In this document: positions 20,620-31,700 of the stretch, one piece after another
How positions within the stretch are numbered: position 1 is the first letter of the stretch
Layout of the letters: every line of letters begins with the position of its first letter
From: Sciurus carolinensis
Taxonomy: Eukaryota; Chordata; Mammalia; Rodentia; Sciuridae
Length of the DNA: 64,000 bases
Direction: 5' to 3'
NCBI RefSeq assembly: GCF_902686445.1
Contig: NC_062222.1
Coordinates: 46,729,292 to 46,793,291 of the forward strand
The notes under the pieces: model-generated
The model's input: only the letters and a program-made list of their open reading frames with translations
Database searches by the model: none
What the model was told of the DNA's origin: nothing
Program-made: the position numbers and the translations under genes

Positions 20620-21065
20620 GAGTATTTGGTCATCTATTACCATGTAAGGAGGTCCCTCCAAATGGTGGCTTAAATAATAATTGTTTATTATTTTGCTCAT
20701 GAATCTAGGGGTTGTCTGGACAGTTTCCCTTCCAATTCTCATGCACTTGCAGTCAGACAAGGCCAGAGCGGTTATCCCAAGGGTTTCTTCATCCACATGT
20801 CTGTTGTCTGGGAGAACTGAGTCAGTTGGGGCTCCTCAGATATCTTTATGTGGTCTCTCCACATGGAGTCCAAAATGGAGTCCAACTCAGGGATGCCAGA
20901 CTTCTTACATAGAAGCTGATAAATGTCCCAGGGAAAGTGCAGAACCTGTATAGCTTTTTCTAACCTATTCTTGGAAGGCATTTCCATCATTTCTACCACA
21001 AAGATCTAGGTTCAAGATTCCCAAGTTCAAAGGAAGGGGACACAATCCATCTCTTGATGGGAGGG
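20620..21065 (+). mobile_element. Unclassified old interspersed repeat
   Basis: GGTGGCTTAAATAATAATTG near the start and TCTCTTGATGGGAGGGGTGT near the end resemble a repeat seen across placental mammals. The family is not assigned. Confidence 0.45.
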
Positions 21066-21075
21066 GTGTCAAAGT

Positions 21076-21504
21076 ATGTGGTTTAGATATTAGGGGTCCT
21101 CCAAATGTTCATGTGTGAGATAATGCAAGAAAGTTTAGAGGTAAAAGATTGAGTTATGAGAGTCTTAACCTAATCAGTACATTAGTCCACCGATAGGGAT
21201 TAACTGGGTGATAACTCTAGACAGTAGGGTGTGACTGGAGGAGGTGAGTCCCTGAGGATGTGTCTCTGGGGTTTATAATTTATCCCTGATGAGCTGAGCT
21301 TAGTCTCTCTCTGCTTCCTGATAGTCATATCCTGATCTGCTTTCCTCCACCACTCCCTTCCACCTCATCTTGGACCCAGAACAGTGGGACTACCGACTAC
21401 AAACTGAGACTTCTGAAACCCTGAGCCCCAAATAAGCTTTTCTCCTCTAAAATTGTTCTTGTCAGGTCTTTTGGTCACAGCAGTGACACAACTGACCAAA
21501 ACAC
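21076..21504 (+). mobile_element. MaLR-type solo LTR
   Basis: Same layout as the LTRs at 34336 and 35587: GAGATAATGCAAGAAAG, TAACCTAATCAGTACATTAG, GTCTCTCTCTGCTTCCTG and AAATAAGC before an end resembling TGACCAAAACA. An old ERVL-MaLR-like LTR without internal sequence. Confidence 0.7.
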
Positions 21505-22898
21505 AAAGAATTTGTGGACTTGTTTTAAAACCATCCTGTCCTGACCCAACAGTTCTGGCACCTTAGAAGATGTCTGTGTATGAGATAATTAAAAAGTACT
21601 AAAGGCTGCAGACTGAGAAAGCATTGGTATCTTGGCCCCTCAACTGACCAAGTCAGTCTACATAGGAACCCAGAACTGGGGGATTCAAAACAGAGTTGAT
21701 CAAGGTGAGGTTCTAAAGGACAGCTCTCCAAAGTGGCTCCATGTGGCAGGTATCAGGTATAGCAGTACTGGGATGACCTGACTTTAGGATTTTCCCAGGT
21801 TAGGGATCTGATTCAGGGCTCCTTTAATTGCAGACTACAGAAGTCAATCTAATTGGTTTAGTAAATAATAATAATAATATTTATTAAAAGATACCATGTA
21901 ATTCACAAAATCTCCTAGAGAGTCACAGAATTGGAGTCTATTTATCTAGGAATCATGTTCAAAGACCACAGGAGGTTGCTCCATCAGAGACTTCTACTGC
22001 TGCTGAAAGGTCTAGTATCCTTGTATGGTAGAGGCTGGGACTGAAGGATGTTGCTATATACCCTCAGCTACTGCTGCATCTCTGAATTAACTTGGACTTC
22101 ACTTAAGGTACTCAGAGAGCAGAGCTTTCTGGGTGTGGAGTTCTGTCATCATATTATAGTTAACCCTGGTCTTTGAGCTCACCATCTTAGGAAGCAGACA
22201 AGAAAATAAATTATGAAGCTGTACTTTGCCAGAAATAATAGCAAGAAAAACTCAAGAGAAATCTGCCCGAAGTGTCAAAGAGAGACTCCAAGTGTAATCT
22301 GAATTATGGAAGAATTTTCCAGGCAGATGCAAATTCAAAGGTTTTGCAGCTTAAGGAGTCAATCACACACAGGAATGGAGAGCAGGTCAGTGTTTCTACA
22401 GCTGAGGATGAAGGTAGAAACTGAAGTAGGAATAGAGGATGGCAGATTCTAGATGTTAAGAAGTGAAAAGATCATATCTAGGGACAAAGTAGATAGGGGA
22501 TTTGAATCTAGGGTAGTCACTAGATTTTCTCTTAGAGGATGAGGTGATTGGTACTGCCATTGATTGCAGAAATAAAGGGAATAGGGGAAGGGAAGAAGGT
22601 GCATTTTAAATTTGTGGTGCCTCCAGGAGCTCAATGAGAAGATGGAGTTTGTAGTAGAAGAGAAACAGTGTGTAGTTGCATCAGTCAGAGAAACTGGTGT
22701 TTGAGAATTTAATCCCTAAAGAAAATTAAGGCATAGAAGACTGTGTCCTCACAACAGAGGCTACTCATAAGATATAAGGAATTAGATCACCAAGGAATAA
22801 CTGTGTTGAGATGAAAGCACCAATGTTCCAGAAAGCAAGGGAAACAATCTCTTGCTACCTTTTCTAAATGTGTTGAAAGGTGCTGTCAAAAAAAAAAA

Positions 22899-22977
22899 TT
22901 TTTTTTTTTGGCGTATTGGGAGGTCTTGGTTGACTGGATGGATAGTCACGTGACTTCACTTCACCTGGGCTTTTTCA
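22899..22977 (-). mobile_element. Small A-tailed insertion of unknown source
   Basis: A 79-bp segment beginning with T11 on + (an A-tail on -) and flanked by CTGTC plus an A-run (22883-22898 and 22978-23001). It looks retroposed. The 68-bp non-T part does not match a family I know. Confidence 0.5.
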
Positions 22978-23429
22978 CTGTCAAAAAAAAAAAAAAAAAA
23001 AGGTAATACCTCCCTGAGCACATTCTTTCCCTTTGTGAAGTATGGTGTGAGCTGGTCACAGATCAAAGTACCTGGCTGAGGAGCTGGTGGGAAAAATGCC
23101 TGGTTAATTTCCACTAACCCTACACTAATTCTTAGTTTAGGCTACATCCCTCTGTGGGGAAGGACCCCTTTCTCTGTTTCTAACTGGTCAGACTGCATCC
23201 TACAAAGCAGGGCTCTAAATATGAGAGATTATGTATGTGAAATGCCCTAAAGCCCGAAACAGAAGAAGCACTCAACAAAGGCATGTAATTCTTATGAACT
23301 CTGCACATTGAATATAAGCTTGGAGAGAAAGAACACACCTATTCTAACAATTGCAACATTGCCCTGGATCTTACTATAAAGTTCTTGGAAACTGCTGAGA
23401 TAATAAGAGAATCAGATATTTATAGCTCC

Positions 23430-23446
23430 GGTGTGACCACACGGTA
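23430..23446 (+). promoter_or_regulatory. 17-bp motif, distal copy upstream of PLA2G12A
   Basis: GGTGTGACCACACGGTA, repeated exactly at 24020-24036. Contains TGACCACA, the complement of a RUNX-type TGTGGTCA site. The function is unproven. Confidence 0.35.
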
Positions 23447-24011
23447 AAAAGTACTGCAATCGTTATTTATGGATCCTGCACAGTGCCTGGGAAAAATAGA
23501 GAAATGTCACTAGAACTATAAAATTACAAAATACTTTGTTTAGGAAAACCATGGTTTCTTTAAGTTTTATTTTGCTTTACTGCACTCAAAAGTAGGCTAT
23601 TGATCCTTCCTCACTTGGCCAAAAACAAAACGAAACAAAACAACAAAAACTTGTGGCTTTTACTGTCGAGTCATTTTCTTCTTCCAGAAAATCCAAACCA
23701 GCATTTAGCTCATCCTGGTTACATTCGTACCCCTGTGGACTTGGACTGACATTTCTAACTCGATTCAGCTCCTCCAGCTGCAGGCACGGCGGTCAGGAGG
23801 TCGGGATGAGGACCTAGGGAGGCAAAGCCAGGCTTTGCCAGGTGACAACCGCACTCCTCGAAACTAAACTGGACCCTGGCAGCACTCTCTGCAAGAGGGC
23901 ACGGAATTTCATTTCTCCCAAGTTGTTCGCACCCTGAAAATTTTGTCTTATGGGGAGGCGGAGCAAAATCCCGAGAGTCCAGGCTAGTCTGTGGGGGTCA
24001 TTCCCCACAGC

Positions 24012-24036
24012 GACCACACGGTGTGACCACACGGTA
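24012..24036 (+). promoter_or_regulatory. 17-bp motif, proximal copies upstream of PLA2G12A
   Basis: GACCACACGGT occurs twice here in tandem (24012 and 24025), the second inside an exact copy of the 17-mer at 23430. About 100 bp upstream of the TATA-like element. Confidence 0.4.
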
Positions 24037-24119
24037 CATCCAACCTGGAGGACTTCTTAAAAAAGAAGTAATGTCCGTTGCTATCCCAGACCAGTGTAAT
24101 TTGACTACTTTCTGGGGAG

Positions 24120-24493
24120 AGGCCCGGGCACAAGTATTTAAGGCCCACTCAGGTAGTTCTCACACCAGCCCAGGCGGGAGCTTCGGGAGCGCGCCGGGGC
24201 GACCACGTGGGCGCGGAGGCCGCCGCCGCGCGCTCTTGCGCCTCTGACGCGCCACGCTCCGGCGCAGACGCGCACGTGAGGCCTCGGCCCCGAGCTGGCG
24301 AGCGGAGCTGCGTGTCTACGCGGCCGCGCCGCCTCCTCGCGGCAGCTGTGCAAAGGCGGCAGGAGCCAGCCAGCCGCGAGGGAGGCGTGGGCATGAAGCC
24401 CGCCGCCGCCGAGCCCGGAGCCCGCGCCGCTGCCTAGGGCTCCCGCCGGGCTCCGCGGACTGGTGGGGCTGGACGCGGCCCTGCACTGCGCGG
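24120..24493 (+). promoter_or_regulatory. PLA2G12A: PLA2G12A promoter and 5'UTR, CpG-rich
   Basis: GC content and CpG density rise sharply from about 24170 in an otherwise AT-rich region. A TATA-like TATTTAAG lies at 24135-24142 and an E-box CACGTG at 24204-24209. Transcription probably starts within or just before this block, leaving a 5'UTR of up to about 330 nt. No start-site data are available, so the boundaries are inferred. Confidence 0.6.
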
Positions 24494-24698
24494 ATGGCCT
24501 TGCTCTCGCGGTCCGCGCTTGTCTTCCTGCTCCTTCTGGCTGCCGCTGTCAGGTGCCAGGAGCAGGATCAGACCACCGACTGGAGGGCCACCCTGAAGAC
24601 CATCCGGAACGGCATTCACAAGATAGACACGTACCTGAACGCCGCCCTGGACCTCCTGGGAGGCGAGGACGGGCTCTGCCAGTACAAGTGCAGTGACG
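24494..24698 (+). CDS. PLA2G12A: PLA2G12A coding exon 1
   Basis: Encodes the signal peptide and N-terminal domain through LCQYKCSDG. Donor ACG/GTGAGA, phase 1. It lies in the CpG-rich promoter block. Confidence 0.96.
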
Positions 24699-27600
24699 GT
24701 GAGAGGGTCCCCATGGCCAGCGAGGCGCGTGCTTCCAGGGGAATTGGGGTGAGCGAGGTCGTGGAAGTGCGAGAGTGACAGATACATGGCAGACCTTGAC
24801 GGAGTCCTTTGGCTGTGGAAAAAATTAACCACTGCTAGGATCTTGCCATTTTTGTAACTGAGTAACCTGAATACAAATTCTCACCACTATTGTTAGAATA
24901 GAAAATAGGTCGTGGGAGTGCGTCCTGTTCCTGTGTACTCTGTTCCTTCATTGACATTTTTTTTTCCTTTCCCGGCTATTGCACAAAATTGCCTAAGAAC
25001 TTACTGACGTATGAATCCTGGGAACTGGGTGGGACAGACTGATTTTAGCTCTATATTTTTGCGCTGATAAACATGAATCAGTCGAACAGGCAAAGCTAAC
25101 CAAGAATTTTTAAAATCATACCATATTCACTTTTTTGAGAGTTGGTATTAAATAATTTCTATTTTTTTCTGCAAAGCTGCAGAAAATAAATGTGACCTTT
25201 GAACAGATTTCTGGTGTATTCAGTTGTCAAGAGAGAGTTCTGATAACTTCTAGAAAATAGTTTAGTAAAACTTTGGCAGCTCTCTTTCTTTGGATATCAG
25301 TGATCCCTCCTAAGTGTTGGTCAATATTAGTATAATTTTTCGCTTATTTCATTTAAAAAAATTAATTCTGTTTGAAGCAGGACTTTTTTGTGGCAATGTG
25401 GATAATTATAAATTCATTTCAGTCTGAGTTTTTTTTATTTTCATCACTTTCTTGAATGTTTAAATATTTTAGTAGTTCATGTAAGTACTGGGGCTTCTTT
25501 TTAAAAATATTTTTAATTGTCAATGGATCTCTATTTTATTTTATTTTTACTTATTTATATGTGGTGCTCAGTATTGAACCCAGGACCTCACACATGCTAG
25601 GCAAGTGCTATACCACTGAGCTACAACTCCAGCTGCAGTACTGGGACTTCTGTACCGAAATTCAGAATATCAAGATAGCACAAGGTTGTGGGTCTAGTTA
25701 ATGCTGTTATCTGAAAATAATAGGAAACTCCATGACTTTAATGGTGAAACCAGATTGTATATATAGATGAACTTAAAGAAAATCTGCGATGCCATGTGCT
25801 GCCTGTAATTCTTCAAATAATTTCTAGGTTTATGTTAATAAAGATAAAGAATGAACTGTATCTTATATGTGTTAAAGTACTAAACAGATACTGAGACATG
25901 TTTTATTGATTGTATGCCTAAATGTATGCATCAGGAAGGGTGTTTTTGTTCTTGTAGAGCTTATTGGAATGAGTAAGGGAATTTGAAGATTAAATGATAG
26001 CCTTTCCTGAGGCAAAAGTTATAATTTTACGTAGTCATTTCTACTCAGTACACAAATAGAGTCCCAACTATATTAATTGGAAATTGAGCAGTGAACAAAA
26101 CAGACAAGCTCCCTGTCTATAGAGGGGAGAGACCATCAGAAAACTGACAAGTGAAATGAGCCAAATATGGACTGTGCAGGCCTGTATTATGCCAGTATTT
26201 TGAGAACAGTAAGTCTCAGAAGATAGCAGGGGCAAAGTTGAGAGCAGTTCACTTTTAACAGGATGTTCAGGAAAGATCTCACTGATGAGAGAATATTTTA
26301 GAAGAATTAGGAAAGTGTACATGGTGACATTGTGATAATCTGAAGAAAGAGCATTCCAGGCAGAGGGAACAGCAAGTGCAAAGGACCCCAGAAAGACCAG
26401 TTGCAGATAACTCTGAAGGTTTTGGCTCCAGCCAAAGGAAGTACGCAGTTGCCATTTACAGAGATAGGGAAGACTTGAAAGGGTAGTCTTCATAAACTTA
26501 GCAAGCAGTACAGAGTAGTAGAATTTAGTTACATTTAAAATATCTCTGAAGTGGAATGGATACTATTCCTATTTAAAAAAATTGTCTTACTCTCCCTTTT
26601 TTCTTCACTGTTTTCATCTTCCACCAGCCTCACAAAATTTGCCATGTGGAGTTTAGAGTAAGGTCTTTTTTTTTTTTTTTAATTTTTGTATTTGTTCTAA
26701 TTAGTTGTACGTGACAACAGAGTACATTTTGATTCATTGTACACAAATGGAGCACAACTTTTCATTTCTCTGGTTGTACATGATGCAGTCACACCATTTG
26801 TGCATTCATACCAGTATATGGGGTAATAATGCTCATATCATTTCACCATCTTTCCCATTCCTATACTTTCTCCCCCGCCCCACTCCCCTCTGCCCAATCC
26901 AGAGTTCCTTCATTCTTCTCTTGACCCCACCCCCATTATGGTTCAGCATCCACTTATCGGAGAAAACATTTGGCTTTTGGTTTTGACTTACTTCGCTTAG
27001 CATTATATTCTCCAGTTCCATCCATTTACGTGCAAATGCCATAATTTTATTCTTCAAGGTTGAGTAATATTTCATTGTATGTATTTACCACAGTTTCTTT
27101 GTCTATTCATCTATTGAAGGGCATATACGTTGGTTCCACAATCTGACTATTGTGCATTGAGCAGCTATGAACATTGATGTTGCTGTGTCACTGTAGTATG
27201 CTGATTTTAAGTCCTTTGGGTATAGGCCAAGGAGTGGGATAGCTGAATCAAATGGTGGTTCCATTCCAAGTTTTCTGAGGAATCTCCAAATTGCTTTCCG
27301 TAGTAGTTGCACCAATTTACATTCCCACCAGCAATGAATGAGTATACCATTTTCCCCACATTCTTACCAACAGTTATTGTTGCTTGTATTCTTGATAATT
27401 GTCATTCTGACTGGAGTGAGATGAAATCTTAGAGTAGTTTTGATTTGTGTTTCTCTAATTGCTAGAGATGTTGAACATTTTTTCATATATTTGTTGATCA
27501 ATTGTCTATCTTCTGTGAAGTGTCTGTTCAGTTCCTTAGCCCATTATTGACTAGGTTATTTGTTGTTTTTTTTTGTTTTGTTTTTTGTTTTGGTGTTAAG

Positions 27601-28685
27601 TTTTTTAAGTTCTTTATATATCCTGGAGATTAGTGCTCTATCTAATGTGTGTGTGGTAAAGATTTTCTCAGAGCTGTAGTAACAAAAACGACATGGTACT
27701 GGCACCAAAATAGACATGTAGACCAAAGGTATAGAATAGAGGACACAGAGACAAACCCACATGAATACTGCTATCTTGTACTAGACAAAGGCACCAAAAA
27801 CATACATTGGAGAAAAGATAGCCTCTTCAACAAATGGTGCTGGGAAAACTGGAAATCCATATGTAGCAAAATGAAATTAAATCCCTATCTCTCACCCTCC
27901 ACAAAACAACTCAAAGTGGATCGAGGATCTTGGAATTAGACCAGAGATGCTGTGCCTAATAGAAGAAAAAGCAGGCTCAAATCTTCATCATGTTGGCTTA
28001 GGACCTGACTTCCTTACCAAGAGTTCTAAAATGCAAGAAATAAAATCAAGAATCAATAAATGCCATCATTCAAACTAAAAAACTTCTTCTCAGCAAAAGA
28101 AACAATATAGAGATTAAGGTCCTTTTGTCTGTTAGTAAGTAATGTCTTTTCAGTGTACTGATAATTCCAACTTAATGAAAATTCTTCTTTTAGTTGCTGT
28201 TACTTGAGAGATTCTTCCTGGAACAATGATTCAACCTTTCCTAGTTTGTCACATGACCAAATCAGAACCAAACAAAGACAAATCCCAAAGCTAGGGATGG
28301 TTTTCAGTTGAAATAAAGTGATCAAGGAAGCTTTAAGGAATAAAAGCAGGATGAAGGGAGTTAACAGCAGGGGGATGGTAGTCAGATTAAAGTGCACAGA
28401 TTTGTTGCATTCAGTAGTGTTTGCTTTACCTGAGGGAGTGGCATTATGGAGACTTGCACCATTACTTTTGGCCATCCACCTTTGGGGTGAGAAAAAGACT
28501 TTATTGAGAGTTAAGTGAAGTTAGGGGCACAAATTTGATAGCTAGCATCCTTTCTTAATTTTTTCTCCCTGATACCTGAGAAGATTTGAGGAAGAAAAAA
28601 TTTCAGTTTCCCTTGGAAAATAGAAAACAAAATTGTTTTATAAAAAGCTTTTTAAATACGAATAAGTCATTTTTTCATTAAGTGA

Positions 28686-28724
<39 letters not shown>

Positions 28725-31700
28725 TTTGCAATACAGAGGATTGAAGTCAGGGGTCTTGAATCACTCAGTTTCTACCACTGAGCTGCATCCCCCATCCACT
28801 TTTTTTTTTTTTTTTTTTTTTTTTTTGTGCTTTGTTTTGTTTTGTTGTTGTTTGTTTCTTGAGACAAGGTCTCAGTAGGTTGTCCAGGCTGGCCTTGAAC
28901 TTGGATCCTTCTGCCTCAGCCTCCCCAGGTGCTGGGATTATAGGCAGGTATATTTTTTGTTCGTTTCATTTTACCCTCCCCTAAGGAATTATTTTCATTT
29001 TTTTTATGGATGTAATTTTTATTGGTGCATTATAATTACATATAATAGTGGAATTCATTATGCCATATTTGTATATACACATACTTTGATCAGTCTCATT
29101 CCATAGTACCTTCCCTTTCCTTCTCCTCCTTCCTCCTTCCGTGATCTGCTTGCTCTACTTTTTTTCCATCTCAATTTTTTTATTAGAGCATTATAATTAT
29201 ACATAGTGTTTGGGTTCATTTTGACAAAATTACACATCCAAGGAATTTGATTTCAAATCCCATCCCCACTCTTACCTCCCACTTTCGCCTTCCTCTCCTC
29301 TCAGGTGTGTACTTTTTAACAGGATCCATCTGGCTACTTTATTGAAAATTAAAAGGGTCAAGAGGGGTGGGGAGCCAAAGAGAAACTGGATAATGCTTGC
29401 AGGAATCTAGATAAAAGGTGGGGTGGTTTTGTCTATGTTGGTAGCAATAGAGGCAATGAGGAGCGGTTGGATTTTGTACATATTTTCAAGGTAGAATTCG
29501 CTGACAGCTTGGAAGTAGGGTGTGAGTAGGGTAGAAAAAAAAAAGATAACAAAATTTTGGGCCCGATCAACTAGGACAGAGTTGCCATTAGCTGAAATGA
29601 AAAGAATAGTTTGGGCTGAAGGAAAGATATTAGAGTATTTGTGTGCTTTTGAGAATGATTGAGTAGAAAGTAAAACACTGTTGAAAGAGAGAGAATTATT
29701 GCAGTCTGTTCTTGGGTAAGTGAGAGGTATGGGTTCTAGTTCATAGAGGGGTGGGCCAAGAACAGATGGCAGATCCCGGTTAATAGGAATGAAGGTGGAA
29801 GGTGTGGGCGCAGATGTCAGGTGGGTAGATGTTCAAGGTCATCAGCTGATATGATGGGAACAAAGATGTTGGAGATTTGAGAAAAATAGAGAAGTGAATG
29901 GACTAGAAAAATAAGGAGGTATACTGACCCTATGGAGATTAATGATCATGAATTTAAAGTCTCCAGTGTTTGGGAATGCAGGTTGGGATTCTGCCATTAT
30001 GCTTCCTACAAAACACAGTGGCAAGATGTTTATGTGACCCTGCTGCCTTCCCCTTGTGCTTCTGATCTGCTTCATATCCTTTCAGGTGAAAAAAGTTGAT
30101 CTGTTTGTAGGTATTTATGTTAAATTTAGGAAAAAGTATATAGAAAAGAACTAATATTGTCTCAGACCCTGTAAATATTTAATTTCAACTGTTTATATGC
30201 ATGATAAAACATTGAGAAAAGAAGCTACTGCATAAGTCAAAAGTGAAATTAATGAAGTCTTCCCCATGCAGTTGTACCAATAGCTTTGGTTTGTGTCTTT
30301 TTAATTCCTCCTCCTATCTCCCTTTTTCCTTAGCTTTATGTATCTTCTTATAAAGCTTAGGGGATAGTGGTTCTGGTACATTGTGGTGTTAGTTTGGTTC
30401 TAATTTCCTTTCTTCTGTTATTTTTTGTGTAAAGCTGGCATCAGTAGAAATGCTAAATTTTTAAGTGTTCAGCAGTTTATAACACCACTTACAGCAACAT
30501 TTAAAATTAAATTAATATATTTATAATTTTGTTGTCTGAATCAACTTAATCTTTAACACATAATATAAACTTGTTCAGAAATAATTGTTTCAACATGAAG
30601 GTGAATTTAGAACTTTAACTCAAAACAATTGAAAATGTTTCAGGAAACTAGAAATTTTGTTTTTTGCTATGGATAAAGAATATTTTAATTTCAGCAAGAA
30701 TATTTCTCATTTTTTAATTAAGTGATTTCTTAGGTGCTCATTATATGCTGGGCATTTTCTAGGTGAGCAAGACAAAAGTTCCTGTCCTCATAGAAACTGT
30801 TATGTTAATTTGGTTGATAAATGCCTGAAAGAAAAATAAAGCCAACCCCTGTATGTAAAGTGGATATGAAAGGGAGGGGATGTTATTTTAAATGGGGTGA
30901 GCTCTGGAAGGCCTCGCTGAGGAAGTGAAATTAGCGGGATGCTTCCAAAGAAAGCTCAAACCACACATGCCCTTTTTGCTGCTTGTACTAGGGAACCACT
31001 TTTACCATCATTTATTTTATAGTGTTAGTGTTATTCAGCTTTTTGTCACTGTGACCAAAATCCTTGACAAGAACAACTTAGAAGAGGAAAAGTGTATTTT
31101 GATTTCAGAGGTTTAGTCCATAGTTTGCTGGCTCCCTTGCTCTGAGCCCAAGTGAGGCAGAAGGTCTTGGTGGAAGTTTGTGGTGGAAGAAAGCTGCTCT
31201 ACTCTTAGCAACCAGGAAGAAGAGAGAGCAAATAAGATGCCAGGGACAAAAGGTAACTCCCAAAGGCATGTCCCTAGGGACTTACCTCCTCCAGCCACAC
31301 CCAGCTTGCCTATAGTTACCATCCAGTAAAGTGCCTTTTCAAAATATTAGTCCATCGGAAGGATTGACCCACTATCAGTTCACAGCCCTCGTAATCTATT
31401 CATTTCACCTCTGAACATTCCTGCATTCTTATACATGAACGTTTGGGTAACACTCATGTCCAAACCACAACAGTGTTACTATCTAATGTTGCAAATCAGT
31501 AGGTATTAAACCTTTATTACCCAGTTTTATCTTTTTTCCTCAGAACAATTATAAACACTCCCGTCTGAGTTAACAACCTCCTAAACTCTCAGCTTCCATA
31601 TTTGTTTTCACCTGTTGATACTCTGTATATCTCTGTCACTTTTCCTTTAGAGTGGGTGTGTTAGTTTGCTTGTTTTTCCTGACTTTCATTTGATTCTGAT

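Larger units (their letters stand above)
21505..24119 (+). other. Upstream region of PLA2G12A
   Basis: No exon. Holds the small A-tailed insertion at 22899 and the repeated 17-bp motif. The last few hundred bases become less AT-rich and may belong to the promoter. Confidence 0.5.

Noticed and set aside
24023..24437. GC-rich frames upstream of PLA2G12A as a separate gene or N-terminal extension
   Set aside because: Composition artefact of the CpG-rich promoter. The ATG at 24494 is followed directly by a good signal peptide.
27649..27939. 97-codon + strand frame as a gene
   Set aside because: It is the inverted L1 ORF2 part of the twin-primed insertion ([17 protein letters not shown]).
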